A DNA stretch of 64,000 nucleotides. Source: Stichopus chloronotus. Its lineage: Eukaryota; Echinodermata; Holothuroidea; Aspidochirotida; Stichopodidae. Under the pieces are notes generated by a model that searched no databases, was not told where the DNA came from, and saw only the letters and a list, made by a program, of their open reading frames with translations. The stretch covers positions 38,317,200-38,381,199 of the forward strand of contig CM037843.1 of assembly GCA_021234535.1 (NCBI GenBank). Direction: 5' to 3'. Of the stretch, positions 12,291 through 23,964 are shown one piece after another (positions within the stretch are counted from its first letter, which is position 1; each line of letters starts with the position of its first letter). A program made the position numbers and the translations under genes.

Positions 12291-15200
12291 CCGAAAACCT
12301 ATTACTTGACTTGGAAATGAATGTACTCCTAATTAATTCAGGACCAAAATTGAAAAATCTTTCATTAAATAAATGTATGAAGCATATTCATAATGTGTGG
12401 TTTTGTTCCTACAAGGTTAGAATTCACTACTGGCTAATGTCATCATTTAAGACGCAATATGCCATGCAGCAAAGATGTAGAAACAATCAAATCTCTGAGA
12501 ACAAAAACGATCGTTCCTCAGCACTTAGATCTTCCTTAAGATTGGAAAGTACTTCACTGTAGACCATTTCAACCATCATAACTATTCCGATGATAAAATG
12601 ACTTAAATTCATCAAATCTCTCATCACCATTTTCTAAAACACTCACAAGAGCTCTTAAAACCGTGTACACAATCATCGACGCATGTCTAAACCACCATGC
12701 AGAACGGATCTACAGAACCAATGAGCTTCGTGGTTATCAGATGCCACCCCCCCCCTAGAGAAAAGTAGACAAAGAGGGAGGGGTAGAGTTATACACTCTA
12801 CACAGTATCGACTTCAGCCTTACAGCAGTTGCCGACAACCGCTTTGTCCGTACGTTGATAGGTAAGTACAGTAGTGCGTTCGTAGACTGACAAACTGGAA
12901 TGAATGATTCATGTTAGGTTTGGGTAGGCCTATGTTCGCCACTAGCTATACATGACATCGCTGAGCTCCATGACCTAGTATGCGGATATAAGTTGACCCC
13001 CCCCCCAAAAAAAATAAAGAGGGTTCAAACGACATTCGTTGAATTTCGAATCTTCGCATGAGGCTAAATCCGTTTCACTAGAAAGTTCAAATGATTGCAT
13101 TATCTGCCAGTAAGTAAATATGTAGCCACAGGAGTAATAGTTGTACGTTTACGGTCTGGTACTAGAACGTATAAAGGTTCAAATATTTTACACCACCACC
13201 AAATATCCACGCCCTAAAACAAGTCGCGGCAATATTTGGAAATAAACGATAAATTCACTCGATACGATCATCTCATTTTCAAAATGTCAATATATTTTTC
13301 AACATGGTTTCACATACTAGGCATATAGGACGAAAGGTCACATTAGTTCAAATTTAATACATTACAACGCAATGTGCGTATTTGCAAAAGTAGAACACAC
13401 GAGTTATTGTTACATCACGCTATTGGAGGTATTCAATGTACATTTCCAGGTATATATTCTCTCTTTCCCACGTATCAAACCTCAGATTCAGATGAGTTAA
13501 ATATCAACGCATCTTGCACAAAGCAGTCTTGCATCATGTCTAGAAGCAGTCAGTATTTGTATTTGCTGAACCAACCTTTTTTCCCTCCACTTTATTTCAT
13601 CTCAAACGACGTTAGCTTCCTCCACTGGGATGAATTCACTAGTGCATGTGTTACTGGGAGTCGTTGAAAAGTTGGGTTTTTCTTTTTCTTTTTTGTTCTC
13701 TCTCTCTCGAATTTTCATTCTTTTAAAATATTATTACCATAGAAAGCCCACGAGACCAGCCAGTCAATGGTGCGAGACTCTCACTTAATAGCGATCTTTG
13801 TAAACTTAAAATTGTGACAAATTTTAGCAGTTAATTCACTTCATCGGGTTGAAATAAATACAAGAAAGAGATCGCGGTGATGCAGACAGAGGAAGTCGGG
13901 CACACAAATTGGAAGAAAAATTGCTCTTGATGATGGAAAAATCTATGGGAGGCCATCAAAGACAAATTTGTTGCTACCCTTTTTAATGATACGTGGACGC
14001 TATGCGAAATGCAGAGGTACTGCATATATTACACCACAGACCAAGGGAAAGAAAAACAAGGGAGAATAATATTAAGGAAGAGTACAATCACAAAATTTTG
14101 TTCTTTCAGAGTGGACTTAAACAGATGAATTCCGTAGATACATAGGTCGTGATGAATGGGCTTTTCAGCACATCTGTCTGTGAATCGGACAGCATTAGGT
14201 CATTTTATTTTTATGAACTTCAAGTCTACTTCATGAGACTGTTTGTGTTTATCATTTATGGTGTTTACAAACGTTATGAACAAATGATAAAAATGTGGCC
14301 TCCAATCTAAAAGGAGATACAAATGTTTCCTAAATTTATCATTACGTTGTATTCCAATATGTCAAGAGGTGCACTTTCTTGCCATAAAGCACCCTTTCAT
14401 CACGTTGTGAGAAACATATAGTGCCTCCTCTATCGTAAAATAGTAGAAGGATGTGAGCGTGCAAAATATAGGACGTTTATGTAAGAAAAACGTGAAACAA
14501 AGAGAATTCACGTCCTTCTGTTTTAACGTCACGGAGCTTGCTATTTCGCTGTAGAGAATGTATCAGGCCATGGCATGGATAAGACATACCTTTGACTGAT
14601 TGTAATATTACTTTGTAATTTCGATATGCCAAAAAATTCGCTTTTCCTCCGTGAATTTAACTTCCACAGATATACAGTTATTTACTCCTAAGTCTCAGCT
14701 GTTTCGTACCTGTAACTTGTGAGTGACATGATTCTTTTGCAAGCAATGTTTATTAACTTTTCGTAATGAATTTATTTCATTTTTAGGGGATATAGAATCG
14801 CAAGCAGGCAGGTATATACGTCCCCGGGCGCAACTCGGCGGCGACTTCATAAAGGAAACCAAGAGCGACGTCTTGAGCATCAATATATGATAAATACCTG
14901 GGAGGTGTTGCAAGCTTTAATTAATTGCCTCAACCTGTCGGTTCTTTCCCAGTTATCGTTAGCCGTGCCTATTGGGCAAGATATTAAAACATCTTAGTCT
15001 TCGCTCACGCATGCATGCAGTGGTTATAATGTTGATAGTGTATATGAACTCACCCACCCATATATTCAGGTCGACATCCCAGGAACTGACCATTCACGAA
15101 TGTTTCCGGATTACAAAATTCTGTAGAGGTAAATTTGTCCCAAAGTTGTCCATTTCTGATAGTCTTTATTTCAATAAAAAAGGGCGCTCGAACGTTACAC

Positions 15201-15780
15201 TTCACTGCTGAAATTACACAACGGCCACAGAAAAGACTTGTTATTGCAATTATTGTCTAAACATTGTAGTATCTCCTGCTGTGTTGGCTACAACGAAAAT
15301 GCTACAAGCGCAAACTGGATTCTATAAGAAGCGAATTTAGATTAATACATCAAATGATTGAATAACTAATTGATTTCATACCGTAAGTGACGTATACGTA
15401 CATGGCACATGAGAAACATACGCTGGTCATATCGTAGTAAAATTTTGACGGTCAATTTAAGTCTAGTTAAAGGAAAATGGAGGGACAACGCAATGTAATG
15501 ATCGGGGAGGTATGTATTACACGGAGTCCAATAGCGTCTTGTATGGTTGACCGTATCCATGGGTCATATTGAGGCAGTGCGTTGCACAGTATGCAACACG
15601 AAGACTGATGTCACTAATCAAATTAGAGTTATATTTACATAATGGGACAACCCGATTATGCAACGCGTTGGGGTGGTAAAAATTACAACATACAACGTGG
15701 CTGTATATGTAGGCCTACATCTGTACTAAACAGAATCAGAGACTGTATTAGTGTGTTTGTATGAACCCTTCTCAGCATCT
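12291..15780. other. Non-coding stretch, no gene recognised
   Basis: Unique sequence with short C-runs near 12747 and 12999 and a CT-rich patch near 13680-13710. No domain is recognisable in any frame. Confidence 0.55.
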
Positions 15781-16164
15781 TTAAAGGGGCTCATTAAGTT
15801 GATATAAATAAGTTTGTGGTGACTTTGAAGAGCATTAACATATCACAAAACTTATAATTAGCATCATTAGTTAAGTAAGTTTCACATCCAATAATTATGT
15901 AAACTGTCGAAATTTTTGAATATTTGACCGTACACTTGTATTGGTTGTGCGGCATGTGAATAAGTACGGTACTAATATGAAAAGTGCCTGGTCACAAATT
16001 TTCAAAAAACATGTTAAATCATTGTTTACTCACTGGTTAATTTTTCATTTTGTATGTGAAACATTGGGATCCTCTTACAACATTTGTTATTAGTATTGTA
16101 AGGAAACTTGACAGGTTTTCAAAAATTTAATGAATTACACGAGTGAACTCAATGAGCCTCTTTC
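15781..16164. mobile_element. T2/Kolobok-like MITE, long copy
   Basis: The left end is TTAAAGGGGCTCATTAAGTT. The reverse complement of the right end, TGAAAGAGGCTCATTGAGTT, matches it at 17 of 20 positions. The TTAAAGGGG start fits the T2/Kolobok terminus and its TTAA target. The right-hand TTAA has mutated. The interior has no coding capacity and aligns with the copy at 3177-3369 from about 15976 onward, while 15812-15975 is absent from that copy. Confidence 0.65.
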
Positions 16165-16731
16165 ATGTTGTTGCTCGGTTCATCATCGGCTTGTAAGTTG
16201 CATTTGCATCAGGAGCACTTGAACCACTTGTCGCAATACGTTATGGTCCATACGGCCAACCAAAGTTTTGAGTTCAGTTTACATGTAACGTATATATACA
16301 GTTACGATGAGAGCTGTGCGAAAGTTAATGTAGTTTGAAAGTCTATTTTCCAGCTCACTGCAAACGCCACGTGCAGGCTAAACTTATTACCTCACCACCA
16401 CTACTACAGATTCTTGCAAAACAGCGTAAGAAACGTGAATCCATGCAAACAATTTGTATCTTCTATAGTTGCCTAGATATATATGCTCCAATGTTTACGA
16501 CAATATAGTTCCTCCATATCCTTACTGACACAAAAATAAAATAGGCTAATACGCATCGACTTTCTTAAAAATTCCACAAAAAGTCCACAAAAAATTTTAC
16601 TACACTCATGTATAGTGTATTCTATACTCAATTTGTATACCATACATTAACTTGATTTTTGCGTCCTTGTCAAATCGTGCCTTCGTGATTTTTTCTTTGT
16701 GTGTGTGTTTGTATGTATGTATATATTCACT
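16165..16731. other. Non-coding spacer
   Basis: No gene or element recognised. A GTGTGTGTTTGTATGTATGTATATAT-like simple-sequence patch (16700-16726) leads directly into the palindromic array. Confidence 0.5.
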
Positions 16732-17426
16732 AATTTCAGATATCTCTAATTAATTTCAGATTTTTTAAATGGAATTTCACATATTTCAAATTGAATTTCT
16801 TACATCTTAAAGTTATTACAGATATCTAACAATAATTGCAGATATCTTGAAATAATTTGCATCCTGCAGTTGGATGCATGCACCGTACCTAAGGACTAGT
16901 ACTTAGGACTAGCCAACATAGAGCAGCAGGATGCTAACTGATAAGTATAAAATAATGCGATCCCAGTTGACTTATCAATATCACAATTGGCTGACAATAA
17001 TGCCCACATACATCAATTAAACATGATGAAGCTGCATTTCAGATATCTAGAATTTAATTTCAGAGATCTCTAATTCAATTTCAGATATCTAATATCCAAT
17101 TTCAGATATCTCTAATTTAATTTTAAATATCTTTAATTTCAAATATCTTTAATTTAATTTTAGATATCTGAAATTAAATATTAGATATCTGAAATTGATT
17201 TGCAGATATCTTAAATTGAATTGCAGATATCTGTAAATAGAATATTAGATATCTAAAATTCTTCGGTATTTCGAGATATCTAAAATTATTTCAAGATATC
17301 TGCAATTATTGTTAAGTATCTGTAATAATTTAAGATATCTGAAATTCAAATTAGGAAATTTCAATATCTGAAATTAATTAGAGATGTCTGAAATTCCTGA
17401 ATAAATGTTAAAAATGGCTTTCCATA
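16732..17426. repeat. Large imperfect palindrome of AGATATCT units, copy 1
   Basis: Fourteen or so units approximating AATTTCAGATATCTGAAATT, itself a perfect 20-base palindrome, are arranged so that the whole block is also an inverted repeat. The outer left arm (16732-16858) is the reverse complement of 17283-17394. The first 47 paired positions beginning at 17283 match at about 45. Inside these, 17075-17125 pairs with about 17150-17210, putting the centre near 17140. The left arm is interrupted by unrelated DNA (16859-17035). The right edge continues into AAAATGGCTTTCCATA (17411-17426), a flank shared with copy 2. No protein is encoded. A foldback or MITE-like element is the likeliest class. 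Confidence 0.75.
16859..17035. mobile_element. Insertion interrupting the palindrome arm, itself foldback
   Basis: This segment of about 177 bp has no counterpart in the opposite arm, where the sequence is continuous around 17282. It is flanked by TGCA on both sides. Its first 79 bases form a hairpin: GCATCCTGC (16860) pairs with GCAGGATGC (16927), GTTGG pairs with CCAAC, and CTAAGGACTAGTACTTAG lies near the apex. An insertion into the older palindrome explains the asymmetry. The TGCA flanks could be a 4-bp target duplication or chance. Confidence 0.4.
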
Positions 17427-17479
17427 AGTGCGGCCAGTATTGCTGTACTACGCTAGTACGGTAATTCAAGGGTCATACT

Positions 17480-17501
17480 GTACGGTATACGTATACCGTA
17501 C
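17480..17501. repeat. Perfect 22-bp palindrome
   Basis: GTACGGTATAC is followed directly by its reverse complement GTATACCGTAC, with no loop. It lies in the spacer between the two AGATATCT blocks and contains two copies of the locally frequent word TACGGTA/TACCGTA. Confidence 0.8.
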
Positions 17502-17571
17502 TCACAATAACAGTACATTACACATGGTTATTCAGCTTTCCATTTTCTCACCTTTTCATAGCTCATGAACA

Positions 17572-17836
17572 TGAATTTCAGATATCTGAAAACCTATTTC
17601 AGATATCTAAAATTGAATTTCAAATGTCTAAACATCAATTTCAGATATCTCTAATTCAGTTTCAGATATCTAAAATTCAGTTTTATTTTTCTAAATTTTA
17701 ATTTCCGATATCTTAAATATCCCAAATTGAAATTCAGATATCTAAAATTCAATTTCAGAGATCTCCAATTCGTTTTAAGATATCTACAATTTGAGATATC
17801 TGAAATTTCTGATTAAATGTTGAAATGGCTTTCCAT
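17572..17836. repeat. AGATATCT palindromic block, copy 2
   Basis: About nine further units of the same self-complementary type, more diverged than in copy 1. The block ends in CTGAAATTTCTGATTAAATG and then AAATGGCTTTCCATA, closely matching the right edge of copy 1 (CTGAAATTCCTGAATAAATG, then ATGGCTTTCCATA). The outer units at 17574 and 17794 are mutually inverted. The shared terminus suggests two insertions or one local duplication of a defined element, and argues against a free-running satellite. Confidence 0.65.
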
Positions 17837-18302
17837 ACACCCGGGAGCTAGTACAATAGCTCCCTTGTCCATTATTCCACAAACATGCATGGACCGACAC
17901 AATGGAGAGCATACCGATTTTACCAAAGACATTTTAAGCATACTTAATGATCCAACTTGCAAGAGACAAATTTCAAGAGGGAAGAGATCTTTGTGAGAGA
18001 AAAGGGCAATGGCAGGATTGTTAAGGCAGACTTAGCAAAGATAAGACTCTCTCTTCTCTTAAAGGCAGGACAACTCCAGATTATCGCTCTAAACCTACAA
18101 TACCCTCTGACCGTTGGGATACTGTCATGTTTAGCCAACAGTAAGTTTGTTCTGCTCTAATGTGAATGGTGGCCTTAAAGTGTCGTTGAATATCTGTAGA
18201 AACAACCGGATATTATGTCGTGCACCGAAACATTGTGCTTTTTGACAGTGAGTTACTTTTGAATTCGGCCTTATTATGACTCCCAATCTATTAAGAAATA
18301 GA
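17837..18302. other. Non-coding spacer
   Basis: No gene recognised. Two short opposed frames overlap here (17944-18160) with no motif. Confidence 0.45.
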
Positions 18303-18339
18303 CCCCCCCCCCACACACACACACACATACACACACACT
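18303..18339. repeat. C-run plus (CA)n microsatellite
   Basis: A run of about ten C is followed by roughly thirteen CA dinucleotides with one CATA interruption. Confidence 0.85.
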
Positions 18340-18429
18340 CCCCGGCCGACCGCTGCCGTGTTATTTTTATTTCTGGTTCTTTCTCAACTTTATTTGTTGG
18401 TATATATTTTTGACTCTGATCTCGGAGTC

Positions 18430-18725
18430 CTACCCGGACTATGGGAGATCGAGTATCCTTCTGTGGATGTGAGCAGTGCTGAGTACTGTTGTCTTTGTGA
18501 CTTGTTGTACTTTGTGATTGCTGGGGTTTGTTGCAGATGTCTCTCTAGGTTTTTTATGGTTGCTCCGAGAGCTATGATTACTATGAGGAAGTCTTTCGCT
18601 CTGATGTTCCACAATCTCTGTATTTCGAGTCATATCATTATTAATATCATTGAAATTTTTACTATTACTATGGAAGTTTGTTTTCCTATTAAATAGATAC
18701 ATTAATATGCATAGGAATTCTTTTC
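18430..18725 (-). pseudogene. LINE-type retrotransposon pol C-terminal tail, degenerate relic
   Basis: On the minus strand the translation jumps between three frames but keeps, in the right order, the hallmarks of the conserved tail that follows the reverse transcriptase in many animal non-LTR retrotransposon polyproteins. First comes a KYRD-like segment (about 18610-18630). Next is a WNIRAK segment with a hydrophobic IIALGAT core and NLERHL (18540-18614). Last is TTVLSTAHIHRRILDLP ending near 18439. Several stops precede the first segment and at least two frameshifts separate the others, so the copy is dead. No upstream polymerase domain is recognisable beyond 18725. The same DNA is also open on the plus strand for 112 codons (18358-18696), which I regard as a shadow. 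The family assignment comes from memory of the conserved pattern, and the clade cannot be named. Confidence 0.55.
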
Positions 18726-21700
18726 TCCAATATTTTTTCCTCTGATGTTATTTATTTCTTATGCTCCCGGAAAAAAAAGATCCAACTATACATATACGGT
18801 CCCACATGAAAGATTCCTTGCCACAATGTTTGTTTTCAAGTTGAATGCATGCTTCCAGCTAACGATCCAGAACTGATCAAAAGATTTGTAAGATCATTGA
18901 GGCTTATCCGTCAAACCATTATTGAAGACATTGAAGCATTAAAACGATTAAATGATCTATATTACATACAGCTAATTGCTTCTCGCTCCAACTACCAAGT
19001 TCACCTATACCCTGGATCTTGTTCTGCGTCAGTGACCTGGAAACCTCATTTCAGATACTTTAAAGGACAAAACTTGCATGGAATCTGCTAGAATAGCTTA
19101 AAATGCTTGACAGAAAAGTTCAAATGCTGTTGAGAAGTACGTAAAAAGGTAAACGGTTGCTCACAGTAGGTTATTCCCTTTTCCGGTAAACCAACAAAAT
19201 AGTATAGCAAATATGTGAAAAAAGCATATTTAAATATTACACACTGTAAAATTTCAGAACAGGAAAATGGCATCTGAATAAAAGTAGGAACGACATGTAA
19301 GGGTCCTTGCTGTTTTCCTTGGAACGTGCAAGTATCTTGTGAAATTTCAGCAAAAATCGAATACTTCATTGCCTCTCTCCTCCTTACAGTAATTTGCAAA
19401 TTAACCTTTCTTGTCTCATTAAACTGAGACTACGATGAAAATGACTCAACGGTCGGCTGGGTCCAACAGCATGATGCCATGCCTCCAAAACGCAGGGAAC
19501 CTTCTGGGATGAGACTTAGTAACGTTGAATTTATTTGTTGCGGTTCGCTACGTGGTAACCTATAGTCAATTCATGTGCATCGGAACAACGTCCATCTTGG
19601 TCTTTTTATGAGGACAGTTTTGTAGACAAATAAAGGTAGATATCGCCCATGATGGTGATTAAAAAGTAAACTTGAGTGTCCTTGAGTGCTTAACTTAATT
19701 TTTAATTGCATGCATCACGAGAAAGAATTATGTATGATTTCATTATCTACATTGGGCCTATATAGCAACATGATAGTAAAACATTTGGAATGATTCGTAG
19801 AAGCCTATTTTTACGTAAATGTGGGTACTATGGTGTATACGGTATCCGATTAAAGTCGTGATCTGACTTTCTACGCATACAATTCAAATAATTTGATATC
19901 TGGGCAAGAGCTTATTCGACATATAGCAAGAACATGGTTACGTGTACCGTGTTATTGTTCTGTGACATGAACACCTGCCTAAGGACATGATGTTATGCTG
20001 GAGAGCGTTTCAGAGGCTGTCGTATTTACAAGGGATAACATAAACGAAACTTAGATTAAAAAACGCTTTCGAAACAGAAGGAGTTATAGGATGTCCCTCC
20101 ATTTTTATTTACGATACCGCGATAAACAATCGATCATCTGTACATTGTACACTACACCTATTGTGACGTCGCACGCACGTGTCCAGATGCACGAACGTGA
20201 AACAAGGTGACCCGAAATGGTAAGGGTGAGAGGTGGAGAGAGAAAACGCCATTCCCAAAGACTGTCTCTATCAATCATTCTCTATTGTTAATCTCTTTCG
20301 CTCTTGTAATTGCGCATGCCCGACAAATATGTAATTGGACTCGATCGTTTCTTGTTGTTGTTTTCTCTACATGGTTGTGATATTGTCCCTGTCAAAATGT
20401 TGGTATACACAACCACGTGCACATAGGTGAACGTTTGCGACGCATAATAAATTCGATATTAGTCGAACACGAAATAACTTGACTGATTGCTTTCATATTC
20501 GGAAACCTATTTTCGGAATGACTACATTGAGCCTTCATTATGTATAGCTGGCACGCAAAACTCAAATAAAGCGCGCGAAGAGCACATTCAAATTTCTTTC
20601 ATGTGACAAGCATTTCTTCGAAATCATTAGTGCAAGAGTGATGTAATTAGTTGCACTATTTATTGTAGGTGATCCATTCCGTAAAGATAGCAGCACGCCT
20701 GTCAGCACTCCGTCATCCAATGATGCGTTATACACGGGCACCCACTGACGGATATGTACGAACTTTGACGAAGCAAGACTGCTGATCAAGGGAAACAAAG
20801 AACTAGCAGGCTACCATGGAGGATGTTATAAGTTTGCTTAAAATGAGATGGCTTCTAGAATCATTGTCGAACATTTTTCAAAACTAAATTATGTTTTCTC
20901 CAATGGAGGACGATGTAGTATTTTTCGGGATGAGAGAAGAAGGTGGAGGGGGGGGGGGGGGAGGACTTTGGCAATATGAATCAGGTATCTTACCCTCAAA
21001 ACCAAACCGGAGAGTGCCGGACAAACGGTCTGAAGGGAACAGGACTGCAATTGTCTGCTTCTTTGGAAGATTTTTAGTTTCTTATGTAAAGATTCCGCTG
21101 CATTTCTGGACTGTTTACAGGAAATAATGAAAAAAAAAAGTGGTTTCCTTGATCGATGATAGCAAATTGATGTCAAATGCCAACTGTTTCTTTTGCATGT
21201 GCAACTTTCATAGCGGACGGGATGTAAAAGACATATCGTGGGATCAAACCGAAAAAAAGAGTGTAGGGGGGGGGGGGGTTAAACCTCCACCCTGGAATGT
21301 TCGATAATTAAGATGCAAAATGACTTGCCACTCAGAGACGATTTCGTGCTCCATTTGAAATGACAGTATACATACTAACCTATTCGATTTTGGACGAGAC
21401 ATTGTAGGGGTCAATGAATCATTTGGGGACAGTCGCTTTTTGGGGGGAGGGGAAATTTTTACTAGGGGCCGACCACCTAAACCACCTCATGGAGAACACA
21501 TTCACGTGTAATTTTTACATTTTTTGGCTTTCTTCGACATTTTTGAATTTGTTCACCGACATTCCCCAACGCAGCCAACCCCCTTCCTCCGGCGGTATAT
21601 CACTGCATCTATACCTGTCAGCCACTTTATCCCCTCTTCACTCTCCGGAACAAGACGCCGACCCTGTGTACATATTGCTTTAACTACGGACAGCGAAACT

Positions 21701-23263
21701 GTAACCCGTGTACCAGTATTCCAGTATTTGGTTTAAAACTTCATCTTCTTGTTCACATCAGACCTACTTGAGCGCAAACTTGGGGTAACTACAGATCGCG
21801 CATAGTTTGCACAAGGTGTCACGTTCCTTTACTTGCCACTCATTTGCGAATTGTATTTCGTAGATAAGCCGATACCATGGCCTTTATCGTAACATTTGTC
21901 CCTCCTGTTTAACACAATTCCAAAGTTACGGTACCGTTTTCAGAAGCAAACAAAAAGCGTTCACTCGTATATCTCAAGACAACTTTCGGAAGAAAAAAGA
22001 AAACAGCCAAGCCAAGTCCAAGGAATCAAGATACTCTTTCTAAACACCTTTCTTTTTCTCGAATTCAACGGAAGAGAATGACGATAAAGTAGTAGGCTAA
22101 TCGAAAGTTCCATTTACTTCGTAAAAAGGAAACGTCACTTTCTGAACTGAGCAGAATTCACATTCACCTTACTTCGCCCTCAAACCATTAGTTGAAGACT
22201 GTCAAGATATTTCGTTTTTCCCTGAGGAGCCATATCTCTTTTCCACGCGGGTGTCTTCCAAGCAAGACGGTATGATAACATTTTCGAACTGATATGGTAA
22301 TTGGTGTCTATATTACGTTTACCTAAAAGCGAAAGCAAAAAAGGCTAACTTCTCGAATGTGAAGTAGGCGATAACTAGAAATCAACAATAGATACAGGGA
22401 AGGGCAAAACCGGCTCACTACTCTGAAAAGTAACTTCCAGTTTCTTATTCGTCGTAGAGTACGTATATACTCCGGTAATGAGATGGGAAGGACGGTACGG
22501 ATTCAAACAGGAACGAGGGAGGTGGTGGGACAGTGGGTGGGGACGGAGCATACTGTGATGTAAAAAGTAATATGCAGGTTATGAAAAGACATGGTTTTAT
22601 TGCGGAAACAAATCATTTACAGCCATCGAACCTTCAGTTAGACAACATTTGGCAACATACGGCAGGATCAAATTACGAGGGGATTTCGTTCACGATCCCC
22701 TTTGCAGCGGAACACGGCTTCATTTTCGAACTAAGTCGTCATCTTTCTTAGTTTTAAAAACTAATGTACTACGTGTCCCACTTCAGTATACACGTGGTCA
22801 GGGTTTATTGTAGCGGGGGGCCCACACTCTCCTACCCTACCGTTTAAAAAGAACTATTTACAAATGTAGATTGCGTTGCGCCTATGTGGCTGCCGCCCCT
22901 ATTTTTTTTTTTTTTGGCGATATGCTGAACGATACCGAAGCGAAGAAGGAACAGGCAAAGAAAAAAGAACCAATTGTCATTTTGTCGAGATAGTTTTTTT
23001 TTCTTTCTCATGTTCCTTTTACGCTTCCATAGAAAGAAGAAGAAATTGAGTCTGCTACGGGGGATATTACAAATGCAGAGACCCTTTTGCATCAATTTTG
23101 ATTATTACCCTGCAAGTTTGTAAACATTCTTCCATTTAAAAGTTCCTTAAGAGGGTTAAACTGGCATAAAAATTTTCATGCGTCGATTTTGGCTTATCAT
23201 AAAACAATGCTGATGACGTAAATAACACGTCATCATTCGTAGTTAAATCATTTTGAATCCTGC
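18726..23263. other. Non-coding stretch, no gene recognised
   Basis: Unique sequence apart from G-runs near 20947-20961 and 21266-21277 and a T-run near 22901-22915. An 80-codon plus-strand frame (18849-19091, starting at ATG, charged and helix-like in its first 35 residues) matches nothing I know. Confidence 0.5.
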
Positions 23264-23964
23264 TTAAATATTTTCTCCATCTGCATTTCTCTGGAAGATC
23301 AAAGAGAGAAGGTGTGAATAACTCTGACAGGAAACCGACAGGAAAGGGGTCAATCTCAAGTCCGACACATTCATTGTGTGTGGTTCTATGAGTATCTGTG
23401 CTAACTCTAATTTCAGTGTATCATATCCCAACTGAGCTTTTCCCCAGGAGAGTGTGACGGCTAATGGACCAATCCTGCCACAAAGCGTAAACAACCAAGT
23501 AACACTCACAAAAAGTGCCATTAAATCTTCATACCAAAGGCGAAACTGCTTGTTAAAATATACCAACATTGCTCTGGTGGGGTTAATGTCTCTTGATATT
23601 CCGTTGAATGGTGCAGCGCAATATTTGAAGCAGTAGACCAATTTTTGTATGTCTAGAAATTTAAGTTTTGTGAAGAGCGATGAAGGATGGATGTTGGCAT
23701 GACCCTACGCATGCATACTACTGCACCCTTTGTGTTCCCTGTTAGATGTTTTGAGTTCCCCGTGGCCCCATCTGGTTTGATGGTTATCTCTTCAAATGTT
23801 ATACTTGGATAAATACAACGCATCTCTGGGGTTTCGATAGGGTGTGCCGCCACGTGCCCTGCTTTGTTTTGTAACCCGACTCTTTTGCCTCTCCTTTGGG
23901 CGCAAACAACAACGTTTCTGTAAACAAGCTCCTCTACCAATTTAATCTGTGTGTAAGTGGACAA
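23264..23964 (-). other. Two adjacent open frames, unknown
   Basis: Two minus-strand frames lie back to back: 23653-23964 (about 103 codons) and 23264-23641 (about 125 codons, the longest in the window). The second has no ATG at its start. It contains one hydrophobic stretch (MALFVSVTWLFTLCG, near residues 41-55) that could be a membrane helix. No domain, signal peptide or family motif is recognised in either, and no splice sites join them convincingly. A frame of this length is expected about once or more by chance in 64 kb of this composition, so a gene is not claimed. Confidence 0.12.

Noticed and set aside
18358..18696. A 112-codon hydrophobic plus-strand frame
   Set aside because: It is the complement of the retrotransposon relic, whose residues make sense on the minus strand.
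23264..23641. The longest open frame (125 codons, minus) with one hydrophobic segment, considered as a receptor or membrane-protein exon
   Set aside because: No family motif, no ATG at its start and no convincing splice sites; a frame this long is expected by chance in 64 kb.
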